This document shows positions 13,364-22,890 of a stretch of 23,473 bases of DNA, piece after piece. Location: contig JBARBG010000019.1 in NCBI GenBank assembly GCA_049792815.1, positions 1 to 23,473 on the forward strand, read 5' to 3'. A program made the position numbers and the translations under genes. Each line of letters begins with the position of its first letter. Within the stretch, counting starts at the first letter, position 1. Source of the DNA: DAIDKA01 sp049792815 (lineage in GTDB: Bacteria > Pseudomonadota > Gammaproteobacteria > Steroidobacterales > Steroidobacteraceae). The notes under the pieces are model-generated. The model was not told the origin of the DNA. It was given only the letters and a program-made list of their open reading frames with translations, and did no database searches.

Positions 13364-14464
13364 CTAAGCGCTGACGGCGCGCGGGTATGACCCCAGGACG
13401 CGCAGCAGCGAGGCGCGTTTCTGCAAATCCTCAAGCGCCGCTGCGACCGGCGCATCTTCGACGTGCCCTTCGATGTCGATGAAGAACACATAGTCCCATT
13501 TGCGCTTCTGCGAAGGCCGCGACTCGATGCGCGTCATGCTGATGTGATGCGTGGCGAACGGCTCGAGCAGCTTCAGCAAGGCACCGGAGGTATTGGTCTC
13601 GCCAATGGAGGCGATGAGCGTCGTGCGATCCTGGCCGCTGGGCTTGAAGAGCTTGCGGCCGAGGACGAAGAACCGGGTCGTATTGTCCGGCCGGTCCTCA
13701 ATTTCCGGCGCCAGCACCGTCAGGCCGTAGACCTCCGCCGCCGTGACGCCGGCGATCGCCGCGGTGCCCTGCTCGTCACGCGCCCGGCGCGCCCCTTCGG
13801 CGTTGCTGGTGACCGCCACCCGCTCGACGCCCGGGAGATATTCATCCAGCCACAGCCGGCACTGCGCCAGGGCCTGCTGGTGCGAGCAGATGCGCTTGAT
13901 GCCTTCAAGCGACTGCATGCGCCCCATCAGGAAGTGATGGATGCGCAGTTCGATCTCCCCGCAGATGCGCGCCGAGGAATTCAGGAACCGGTCAAGGGTG
14001 TTGATGACCATGCCTTCGGTGGAGTTCTCGATGGCGACGACACCGAAATCCACCGCGCCGGACTCGACCTCGTGGAACACCTCATCCACGGAGGGCAGCG
14101 GCAGTGCGCGCACTGCATGGCCGAAGTGCGTCAGCACCGCGGTCTGGGTGAAGGTCCCCTCGGGTCCCAGGAACGCGACCTTGAGCGGCTCCTGCTGCGC
14201 CAGGCACGCAGACATGATTTCCCGGAACAGCCGCAGCACATCCTCGGTACGCAGCGGTCCCTGGTTGCGCTCCTTGACCCTGCGCAGCACCTGCGATTCA
14301 CGCTCGGGGCGATAGAAGTCGACCGTGGAACCCGTGGCGGTCTTGGAAATGCCCACCTGCTGGGCCAGTCGCGCGCGCTCGTTGAGCAGCGTGTGCAGCT
14401 GCTCATCGAGGGCATCGATCTGCTCACGCACGGCGTCCAGATCCACGGATTTGGGCTTGGTCAT
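13364..14464 (-). CDS. pheA: Bifunctional chorismate mutase / prephenate dehydratase (P-protein)
   Basis: The enzyme converts chorismate through prephenate to phenylpyruvate, committing flux to phenylalanine. I chose ATG 14464 (MTKPKSVDLDAVREQI); the frame extends 30 codons upstream into serA without support. Of 366 residues, 1-90 form the AroQ-type chorismate mutase (Arg13, Arg30, Lys41 and the acidic site near 54 match the active site). Residues 94-270 form prephenate dehydratase, with FLGPEGTF at 98-105 and TRF at 263-265. The ACT domain runs from 280 to 362, with GALLKLLEPF at 294-303 and the phenylalanine-binding ESRP at 314-317, so feedback inhibition by phenylalanine is expected. It starts 7 bases after serA and ends 15 bases before aroA. 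Confidence 0.97.
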   Translation of the reverse strand: MTKPKSVDLDAVREQIDALDEQLHTLLNERARLAQQVGISKTATGSTVDFYRPERESQVLRRVKERNQGPLRTEDVLRLFREIMSACLAQQEPLKVAFLGPEGTFTQTAVLTHFGHAVRALPLPSVDEVFHEVESGAVDFGVVAIENSTEGMVINTLDRFLNSSARICGEIELRIHHFLMGRMQSLEGIKRICSHQQALAQCRLWLDEYLPGVERVAVTSNAEGARRARDEQGTAAIAGVTAAEVYGLTVLAPEIEDRPDNTTRFFVLGRKLFKPSGQDRTTLIASIGETNTSGALLKLLEPFATHHISMTRIESRPSQKRKWDYVFFIDIEGHVEDAPVAAALEDLQKRASLLRVLGSYPRAVSA

Positions 14465-14471
14465 GTTTTTC

Positions 14472-15647
14472 TTAAAGTATGCGCGCCGCCAGTACGCCCT
14501 CGATGTCGCGAATCTGTTCGAGAATGGACTGCGGAACGGCCGAATCGATATCAATCAGAGTGTAGGCGTATTCGCCCCGGGACTTGTTCAACAGATCGGC
14601 AATGTTAAGGCCTGCAGCGGCCAGGCAGGTGGAAATCTGCCCCACCATGTTCGGCACGTTGCGGTTGGCGACGGCCAGACGGGTCACACCCGGGACCCGC
14701 GGCAGGACCGCCTCGGGGAAGTTGACGCTGTTGCGGATATTGCCGTTTTCCAGGTACTCCCGGACCGTGTCGGCCACCATGACCGCGCAGTTTTCCTCGG
14801 CCTCCCCGGTGGAGGCGCCCAGGTGTGGCAGGGTCACGACGCTTAAGTGATCCTTGAGCGCATTGGTGGGGAAGTCGCAGACGTAGGCGCCCAGGTGCCC
14901 GGCGTCCAGTGAGGCGATGACCGCGGCGTCATCCACGATGGGCGCACGCGCGAAGTTCAGGATCACCCCACCCTTGCGCATGAGCTTCAGGCGGCCCGCG
15001 CTGACCAGGCCGCGGGTGTCATTGTTCAGCGGCACGTGCACCGAAATGGCATCCGCGCGGGAAAAGAGGTCATCCAGGGACAGCGCCTGCTCGACACTTG
15101 AGGACAGCTGCCAGGCCCGGTGCACGGTGATCTGCGGGTCATAGCCCAGCACCTTCATGCCCAGCGCCTCGGCGGAATTTGCGACCTCGACGCCGATGGC
15201 GCCGAGGCCCACGACACCCAAGGTCCGGCCCGGCAGCTCGAAGCCGACGAACTTCTTCTTACCCTTCTCCACCGCCTCATCGATGGCGTGGTCATCCCCG
15301 CTCAAGCCGCGCGCGAAGGCCCAGGCCTGGCAGATATTGCGCGCCGCCAGCAGCAGCCCGGCCAGCACCAGCTCCTTCACCGCATTGGCATTGGCACCCG
15401 GGGCGTTGAACACCGGAATACCGCGTTTGCTCAGTTCAGCCACGGGAATGTTGTTGGTGCCCGCGCCGGCGCGACCGATGGCCAGCACCGAAGTGGGCAC
15501 GGTGATTTTGTGCATGTCGGCCGAGCGCACCAGAATGGCGTCTGGCTGGTTCAGATCCGAGGCCACCTCGTAGCGCTCGCGCGGCAGCCGCGCAAGGCCG
15601 CGCGCCGAGATATTGTTGAGCGTTAGAATCCGGTAAGTGTCAACCAT
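14472..15647 (-). CDS. serA: D-3-phosphoglycerate dehydrogenase, short form with C-terminal ACT domain
   Basis: First enzyme of serine synthesis, oxidising 3-phosphoglycerate with NAD; the next enzyme, SerC, is encoded just upstream. The 391-residue protein has a substrate domain with IGRAGAGTNNIP at 57-68, the NAD-binding GLGAIG at 147-152 with Asp170 at the end of strand 2, and the catalytic Arg234 (NFAR) and His275 (PHLGAST). An ACT domain fills about 320-391. It lacks the extra allosteric domain of long bacterial forms. The usual catalytic glutamate segment reads CDFPTNALKDH here, so the Glu assignment is unclear. The start ATG overlaps the serC stop by 8 bases. Serine feedback through the ACT domain is plausible. 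Confidence 0.95.
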   Translation of the reverse strand: MVDTYRILTLNNISARGLARLPRERYEVASDLNQPDAILVRSADMHKITVPTSVLAIGRAGAGTNNIPVAELSKRGIPVFNAPGANANAVKELVLAGLLLAARNICQAWAFARGLSGDDHAIDEAVEKGKKKFVGFELPGRTLGVVGLGAIGVEVANSAEALGMKVLGYDPQITVHRAWQLSSSVEQALSLDDLFSRADAISVHVPLNNDTRGLVSAGRLKLMRKGGVILNFARAPIVDDAAVIASLDAGHLGAYVCDFPTNALKDHLSVVTLPHLGASTGEAEENCAVMVADTVREYLENGNIRNSVNFPEAVLPRVPGVTRLAVANRNVPNMVGQISTCLAAAGLNIADLLNKSRGEYAYTLIDIDSAVPQSILEQIRDIEGVLAARIL

Positions 15648-16719
15648 TGCGACGCTGAAACTCCTTCATGAAGCCGATGAGCGCCTGCACGCCCGCAAGC
15701 GGCATGGCGTTGTAGATGCTGGCCCGCATGCCACCCACCGATCGGTGACCTTCGAGATTGGTGAGGCCCGCGGCCTGTGCCTCGGACAAGAACGTCTTGT
15801 CCAGCTCCGGACGCGCCAGCGTGAAGGGCACATTCATCCAGGAGCGACACTCCCTGGCGACCGGATTGCGGTAGAAACCTGAAGCATCGATGGCGGCATA
15901 CAGGCCTTCAGCCTTGGCGCGATTCTGCTTCTCCATGGCCACGAGGCCGCCCTGGCCCAGTATCCACTTCAGCACCAGGCCGGCGAGGTACCAGGCAAAG
16001 GTCGGCGGAGTGTTGAGCATGGAGCCATCGTCGGCCATGGCCTTGTAGTCCAGGACCATTGGTGTGCCCGGACGCGCCTTGCCGATGAGATCCTCACGCA
16101 CGATGACAATGCACAGGCCCGCCGGCCCGACATTCTTCTGCGCGCCCGCATAGATCAGACCGAAACGGCTGACGTCCAGGGGGCGCGACAGAAAGGTCGA
16201 GGAGAAATCCGCCACCAGTGGCACGGCGCCGACTTGCGGCACGTAGCCAAATTCAACCCCGCCGATGGTCTCATTGGGTGTGTAGTGCACGTAGGCCGCA
16301 CCCGGGGTGAGTTTCAGGGCGCCCTGGGCCGGCACGGTGTTGTAACCCGAAGCGCTTTCATCGGCCGCGACATTGACCTTGCAATAGCGCTTGGCCTCAC
16401 CGATGGCCTTCTTGGACCAGGCGCCGGTATTGATGTAATCAACGGTGGCATCGGCGGCCGCCAGGTTCAACGGCACGCCGGCGAACTGCGCGGTGGCGCC
16501 CCCCTGCAATAGGACCACCTTGTAGCCGGCCGGGACCGCCAGCAGTTCGCGCAGCGAGGCTTCAAGTTCGGCCGCAACGCCCTGGAAGGCCTTGCTGCGG
16601 TGGGAGACTTCCATCACGGACATGCCGCTGCCGCGCCAGTCCGTCAGTTCGTTCCTGGCCTGCTCCAGAACTTCCAGGGGTAGCGTCGCCGGCCCCGCGG
16701 CAAAATTGAATACGCGCAC
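15640..16719 (-). CDS. serC: Phosphoserine aminotransferase
   Basis: This pyridoxal-phosphate enzyme makes phosphoserine from 3-phosphohydroxypyruvate; in many gammaproteobacteria it also acts in pyridoxal phosphate synthesis. The 359-residue protein starts at GTG 16719 with a strong GGAAGG 5 bases upstream, which decides the start. It has NFAAGPATLP at 5-14, GGATAQF at 73-79, WSKKA at 101-105, ADFSS at 170-174 with Asp171 for the cofactor ring nitrogen, and GAQKNVGPAG at 192-201, where Lys195 forms the Schiff base. It is first in the run of tightly packed serine and aromatic genes, 110 bases after gyrA, and overlaps serA by 8 bases. Confidence 0.97.
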   Translation of the reverse strand: MRVFNFAAGPATLPLEVLEQARNELTDWRGSGMSVMEVSHRSKAFQGVAAELEASLRELLAVPAGYKVVLLQGGATAQFAGVPLNLAAADATVDYINTGAWSKKAIGEAKRYCKVNVAADESASGYNTVPAQGALKLTPGAAYVHYTPNETIGGVEFGYVPQVGAVPLVADFSSTFLSRPLDVSRFGLIYAGAQKNVGPAGLCIVIVREDLIGKARPGTPMVLDYKAMADDGSMLNTPPTFAWYLAGLVLKWILGQGGLVAMEKQNRAKAEGLYAAIDASGFYRNPVARECRSWMNVPFTLARPELDKTFLSEAQAAGLTNLEGHRSVGGMRASIYNAMPLAGVQALIGFMKEFQRRNG

Positions 16720-16795
16720 AAAAGCCTTCCGGTTTAATCACTTGAGGGGTGCCCGGGATGGTACCAAGCACGCCTCGCGCCGGTTAGAACTTTTC

Positions 16796-16817
16796 GGAAG
16801 GCGCTTAGCGTTCTTCC
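16796..16817 (-). other. Hairpin in the gyrA-serC spacer
   Basis: The arms GGAAG and CTTCC enclose a smaller stem CGC-TAA-GCG, separated by a short internal loop. It lies just past the gyrA stop (16830). It is not followed by a T-run on either strand, so it does not look like an intrinsic terminator. It may protect the gyrA mRNA end or be a chance fold. Confidence 0.3.
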
Positions 16818-16829
16818 AGACAGCGCAGC

Positions 16830-19412
<2,583 letters not shown>

Positions 19413-19432
19413 TGAGTCCGAGGGTTTTCAGG

Positions 19433-19461
19433 CTGGCACAAAGCCGAAATTTTAGCATAAT
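19433..19461 (+). promoter_or_regulatory. Candidate ubiG promoter
   Basis: CTGGCA (19433-19438, 4 of 6), a 17-base spacer and CATAAT (19456-19461, 5 of 6) form a plausible sigma70 promoter. The expected start point, 7-8 bases downstream, falls at 19468-19469, on the A of the ATG chosen for ubiG. This would give a leaderless mRNA. The -10 element lies one base from the gyrA -10 on the other strand. Confidence 0.45.
19449..19457 (-). promoter_or_regulatory. Candidate extended -10 of the gyrA promoter
   Basis: On the minus strand, TGCTAAAAT (19457-19449) fits an extended -10 (TGn plus TAAAAT, 5 of 6). No good -35 hexamer lies 16-18 bases upstream, which extended -10 promoters tolerate. Transcription would begin near 19442, giving a leader of about 30 bases. 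The leader can form a small GGCT/AGCC hairpin. Confidence 0.5.
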
Positions 19462-19468
19462 GGCGACC

Positions 19469-20176
19469 ATGAACGCGGACCGCATGGAAATCGGCAAATT
19501 TGACGCCATCGCCCATCGCTTCTGGGACCCGCACGGGGAATTCAGGCCCCTGCACCTGATCAATCCGGTGCGCACCGCCTACATCGGCGCGCGCTGTCAG
19601 GTACAGGGGGCGCGCATCCTGGATGTGGGTTGTGGTGGCGGCCTGCTGTGCGAGGCGCTCGAGTCACTCGGCGCCCGGGTCACCGGCATCGACCTCGCGC
19701 CCGCCATGGTGGAAACCGCCCGGCTGCACGCAGCCGAGCGCGGCGTGAGCATCGACTACCGCCTGCTCGGCGCCGAAACCCTCGCCGGCACGGAACCGGG
19801 TTGCTTCGATGTCGTGACCTGCATGGAAATGATTGAGCACGTGCCCGACCCGGCGGGGGTGGTGGCCGCACTGGGCACCCTGGTACGCCCCGGCGGCGCG
19901 GTATTCGTGTCGACCCTGAACCGCACGCCCAAATCCTTCCTTCAGGCCATCATCGCCGGCGAATACCTGTTCCGGCTGCTGCCGCGCGGCACGCACGAGT
20001 ATGAACGGCTGATACGCCCCTCGGAGCTGGCGCGCTGGGGCCGCGACTCGGGACTTGCGCTGCAGGATGTCAGCGGCCTCACCTTCGATCCCTTCACAGC
20101 ACAGTCAAGGCTCAGCCCTGATGCCAGCATCAACTACCTCGCGCATTTCACCCACCAGGGTGGGCAGCAGCTCTGA
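19469..20176 (+). CDS. ubiG: Ubiquinone biosynthesis O-methyltransferase
   Basis: UbiG catalyses both O-methylation steps of ubiquinone synthesis. The 235-residue product opens MNADRMEIGKFDAIAHRFWD, then GEFRPLHLINPVR, the UbiG N-terminal signature. The SAM motif ILDVGCGGG is at 50-58, with the acidic loop at GIDLAPAMVETAR, CMEMIEHVPDP, and the UbiG-specific LNRTPKSFLQAIIAGEYLFRLLPRGTHEY, which is linked to membrane lipid contact in the family. ATG 19469 matches homologues. ATG 19460, three codons earlier, and a TTG at 19412 are possible but lie in or before the promoter. No Shine-Dalgarno sequence is seen. The last 72 bases overlap the coding end of the oxidoreductase gene on the other strand. 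Confidence 0.95.
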   Translation: MNADRMEIGKFDAIAHRFWDPHGEFRPLHLINPVRTAYIGARCQVQGARILDVGCGGGLLCEALESLGARVTGIDLAPAMVETARLHAAERGVSIDYRLLGAETLAGTEPGCFDVVTCMEMIEHVPDPAGVVAALGTLVRPGGAVFVSTLNRTPKSFLQAIIAGEYLFRLLPRGTHEYERLIRPSELARWGRDSGLALQDVSGLTFDPFTAQSRLSPDASINYLAHFTHQGGQQL

Positions 20177-21508
20177 CACCGTCGGGTGGATCGGCACCGC
20201 CCACTGCAAGGTCGTGTAAGGCTGATCGGCATTCATGAGATCGAGGATGCCGTGGATCGCCTCATCGCCGTTGAGCCCCAGAATGGCGGCGCCCAGGATG
20301 CGCTGCGTCCCGGCATCGACCACGACCTTCATGAACCCCTGCGTCTCGTCTCTTTCGACCGCACGCCCGACGCGGCGCATGGGTCGGGTGTTCACCAGCA
20401 GCGGCCGGCCGGTCTGCCGGGCTTCGGTCAGCGTCATCCCCACCCGTCCCAACGGCGGATCGATGTACAGGGCGTAGCCGCGAATGCGCGCACTGACTTT
20501 GCGCTGGGCGCCGTCCAGCAAATTGGCGGCGACGATTTCGAAATCGTTGTAGGCCGTGTGCGTGAAGGCGCCACGCCCATTGCACTCGCCCAGCGCCCAG
20601 ATGCCGGCCGCCGTGGTACTCAAGGCGTCATCCACCAGGACGTGCCCCGAGGCACCGAGCTTCACGCCCGCCGCCGCCAGGCCCAGATCATCGGTGTTGG
20701 GTCGGCGCCCGCTCGCGAGCAGCAGGTCAGAGCCCGACAGGTCCGTCTCGACACCGGCATTGCGCAGGCGCACGGTGATGCCGCCTTGGGCCGCGTGTGA
20801 CACCGCCACAACTTGCGTCCCGGTATGAACACTGACGCCCTCGGCTTCCAGGATTTCGCGGATGGCCTGAGAGATGTCGGGGTCCTCACGCGGTGCCAGG
20901 CGCGCCGATCGCTCGATCACGCTCACCGCACTGCCGAACCGTCGGTACATTTGCGCAAACTCTAGACCGATGTAGCTGCCGCCCAGAATGAGCAGATGCG
21001 CTGGCAGACGATCGAGCGCCACGATCGAGGTGTTGGTGAGATAGGTCACCTCGGCGAGCCCCGGAATGTCCGGCACGATGGCGCGTGCGCCGACGTTGAT
21101 GAATATCCGTGGCGCGCTCAAGGCGCGCTCGCCGACCCGCACTTGCGTCGCACTGTCAAAACGCGCATGACCGCGCACGAGGGTGCAGTGGGGCATCTGA
21201 CCCAGCCACTGCTCCAGGCCATTGCGCGCGTTCAGGGTCACCGTCGCAGCCCGCTGCTGCACCTTGCGCATGTCGACGCGCACCTGCGCGCCGAGCTCGA
21301 CTCCATAGTCCGCAGCACGACGCGCCAGATGGGCCGCATAGGCGCTGGCCACCAGCGTCTTGGTCGGCATGCACCCGGTGTTGACGCAGGTTCCGCCGAT
21401 GAGCTTGCGCTCGATGATGGCGACACGCTGCCCGGCCGCGCTCAAACGCCCGGCCAGCGCGGGTCCGGCCTGCCCTGCGCCGATGATGAGCGCGTCGAAC
21501 TGTTCCAT
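20105..21508 (-). CDS. FAD-containing pyridine nucleotide-disulfide oxidoreductase (mercuric-reductase/RclA-like)
   Basis: This 467-residue flavoenzyme of the class I disulfide reductase family has an FAD Rossmann motif GAGQAG at 10-15, the redox disulfide GGTCVNTGC with Cys41 and Cys46, and the NAD(P)-binding GGSYIGLEFAQ at about 175-185. A second FAD motif follows, reading GECNGRGAFTH, where Glu replaces the usual Asp. The C-terminal pair His441-Glu446 (IHPTVSE) supports true disulfide chemistry. It is not lipoamide dehydrogenase (no dehydrogenase complex nearby) and lacks the cysteine pair expected at the end of MerA. The substrate is unknown. Its start overlaps the DUF427 stop by one base (TGATG), so the two are co-translated. 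Its end overlaps ubiG by 72 bases. Confidence 0.9.
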   Translation of the reverse strand: MEQFDALIIGAGQAGPALAGRLSAAGQRVAIIERKLIGGTCVNTGCMPTKTLVASAYAAHLARRAADYGVELGAQVRVDMRKVQQRAATVTLNARNGLEQWLGQMPHCTLVRGHARFDSATQVRVGERALSAPRIFINVGARAIVPDIPGLAEVTYLTNTSIVALDRLPAHLLILGGSYIGLEFAQMYRRFGSAVSVIERSARLAPREDPDISQAIREILEAEGVSVHTGTQVVAVSHAAQGGITVRLRNAGVETDLSGSDLLLASGRRPNTDDLGLAAAGVKLGASGHVLVDDALSTTAAGIWALGECNGRGAFTHTAYNDFEIVAANLLDGAQRKVSARIRGYALYIDPPLGRVGMTLTEARQTGRPLLVNTRPMRRVGRAVERDETQGFMKVVVDAGTQRILGAAILGLNGDEAIHGILDLMNADQPYTTLQWAVPIHPTVSELLPTLVGEMREVVDAGIRAEP

Positions 21509-21789
21509 CAGGGTGCGACCTTGACACCTTTCCAGAACGCCACGCGGTCACGGATTTGTGCGGCGGCGGGCTTCGGCTCCGGGTAATACCAGACGGCATC
21601 CTTATTGGTGCTGCCCTCAACATCGAGCGAGTAGTAGCTGGCCGTGCCCTTCCAGGGGCACACCGACGTCGTGGCACTGGGTTGCAGGTATTGGTCCTTG
21701 AGCGCGGCGCGTGGAAAATAGTGATTGCCTTCCACCACCACGGTGTCATCGCTGTCCGCGATCACGACGTTGTTCCAAGAAGCTTTCAT
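21508..21789 (-). CDS. DUF427-domain protein
   Basis: I chose ATG 21789 (MKASWNNVVIADS), with GGAG 6 bases upstream, over an in-frame codon six residues earlier. The 93-residue product shows the whole DUF427 pattern: EGNHYFP at 20-26, CPWKG at 44-48, SYYSLDVEG, and WYYPEPKPAA at 67-76, ending RVAFWKGVKV. DUF427 is a small beta-rich domain of unknown function, found alone or in pairs in bacteria and fungi. It is the first gene of a two-gene unit with the flavin oxidoreductase. Joint expression suggests a redox or ligand-binding partner role, but no function can be stated. Confidence 0.88.
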   Translation of the reverse strand: MKASWNNVVIADSDDTVVVEGNHYFPRAALKDQYLQPSATTSVCPWKGTASYYSLDVEGSTNKDAVWYYPEPKPAAAQIRDRVAFWKGVKVAP

Positions 21790-21830
21790 GCTAATCTCCG
21801 CAATCATCGGTGCAATGAGTCTGGCATCCA

Positions 21831-21842
21831 GCCGACTTCGGC
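21831..21842. repeat. Short palindrome between DUF427 and rmuC
   Basis: GCCGA-CT-TCGGC is a 12-base near-perfect dyad in the 69-base divergent spacer, ending 16 bases before the rmuC start. It could be an operator or a chance dyad in GC-rich sequence. No clear promoter hexamers were found around it. The rest of the spacer holds only the DUF427 ribosome site. Confidence 0.25.
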
Positions 21843-21858
21843 CACAAGCCTTTAAGCC

Positions 21859-22890
21859 ATGTTTTCAGAATTGGAACTGACACTGATCGGCGCGGCATTG
21901 CTGGTCGGGGTCGCCCTGGGGTTCCTGGCTGCCCAGCTGCTGGCGAGCCGGCGCCGTGAAGAGCGGTTGTCGCAGCTGGTGTCGCCGCTGCAGGCGGCGC
22001 TGGAAGCCACGCGCACCCAAGCCCTGCGGCTCGACGCCGAGCATCGTGACAGCGAGGCCAATCTGCGCGGCCAGATCGTGCAGCTGGTGCGCGGCCAGAC
22101 CGGACTGGAACGGGAGACGCGCAATCTCGTCACCGCCCTGCGTCGGCCGGAGGTGCGCGGCCGCTGGGGCGAACTCACCCTGCGCCGCGTGGTGGAACTC
22201 GCAGGCCTCGTGGACCAGTGCGACTTCATCGAGCAGGTCCAGGTAAACGGCACAATTCAAGGCCCCGTGCGCCCGGATATGATTGTGCACCTGCCCGATC
22301 AGCGCGAAGTGGTGATTGACGCCAAGGCGCCGCTGGATGCCTACCTCGCGGCGCTCGAGGCGCAGGACGACAGCAGCCAGCAACAGCACCTGCAGCGGCA
22401 TGCGCAGCAGGTTGCCGCCCGCGTGCGCGAGCTCGCGGGCAAGGCCTACTGGACACAATTTCCCCGTGCGCCGGAATTCGTCATCCTGTTCATTCCGGGC
22501 GACCAGTTCCTGTCGGCGGCGCTTGCGGTGCAGCCCGAGCTCATCGAACAGGCGCTCGCGCAAAGCGTGGTGCTCGCGACCCCTTCCACGCTCATGGCAG
22601 TGCTCAAGTGCGTCGCCTACTGCTGGCGGCAGGACCAGGTGGCCAGCAATGCGCGCCAGATCCAGGAACTGGGCGGTGAGCTGCACGGGCGCCTCGCGAC
22701 CTTCCTCGCACACCTGGCCAAGGTCGGTCAGCGCCTGGGCGGAGCCGTTGAAGCCTTCAATGCCGCGACGGGATCTCTGGAGCGGCAGGTGGTCCCGCAG
22801 GCGCGCCGCCTGCGGGACCTGGGCGCCACGGCCGATGCGCCGCTGGAGGCTCCGACGTCGCTGGAAGTCACGCCCCGGGATCTCAAGTGA
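21859..22890 (+). CDS. rmuC: DNA recombination protein RmuC, short form
   Basis: RmuC limits recombination at inverted repeats and is thought to act as a nuclease-fold protein. The 343-residue product has an N-terminal membrane anchor (about 8-30, LTLIGAALLVGVALGFLAAQLL) and a coiled-coil (about 33-90). The RmuC core begins at RGRWGELTLRRVVELAGL (about 100-117) and includes the conserved DFIEQ, RPDMIVHLPDQREVVIDAKAPLDAY (PD-(D/E)xK-like Asp and Asp-Ala-Lys), FVILFIPGDQF and VVLATPSTLMAVLK. E. coli RmuC has 475 residues; here the coiled-coil and C-terminal tail are shorter. The ATG at 21859 has only a weak site upstream but fits the membrane anchor. Its stop overlaps the next start (GTGA). Confidence 0.93.
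   Translation: MFSELELTLIGAALLVGVALGFLAAQLLASRRREERLSQLVSPLQAALEATRTQALRLDAEHRDSEANLRGQIVQLVRGQTGLERETRNLVTALRRPEVRGRWGELTLRRVVELAGLVDQCDFIEQVQVNGTIQGPVRPDMIVHLPDQREVVIDAKAPLDAYLAALEAQDDSSQQQHLQRHAQQVAARVRELAGKAYWTQFPRAPEFVILFIPGDQFLSAALAVQPELIEQALAQSVVLATPSTLMAVLKCVAYCWRQDQVASNARQIQELGGELHGRLATFLAHLAKVGQRLGGAVEAFNAATGSLERQVVPQARRLRDLGATADAPLEAPTSLEVTPRDLK

Noticed and set aside
13463..14608. 381-codon plus-strand frame opposite pheA
   Set aside because: Antisense to a complete, motif-bearing P-protein gene; the product shows no conserved pattern.
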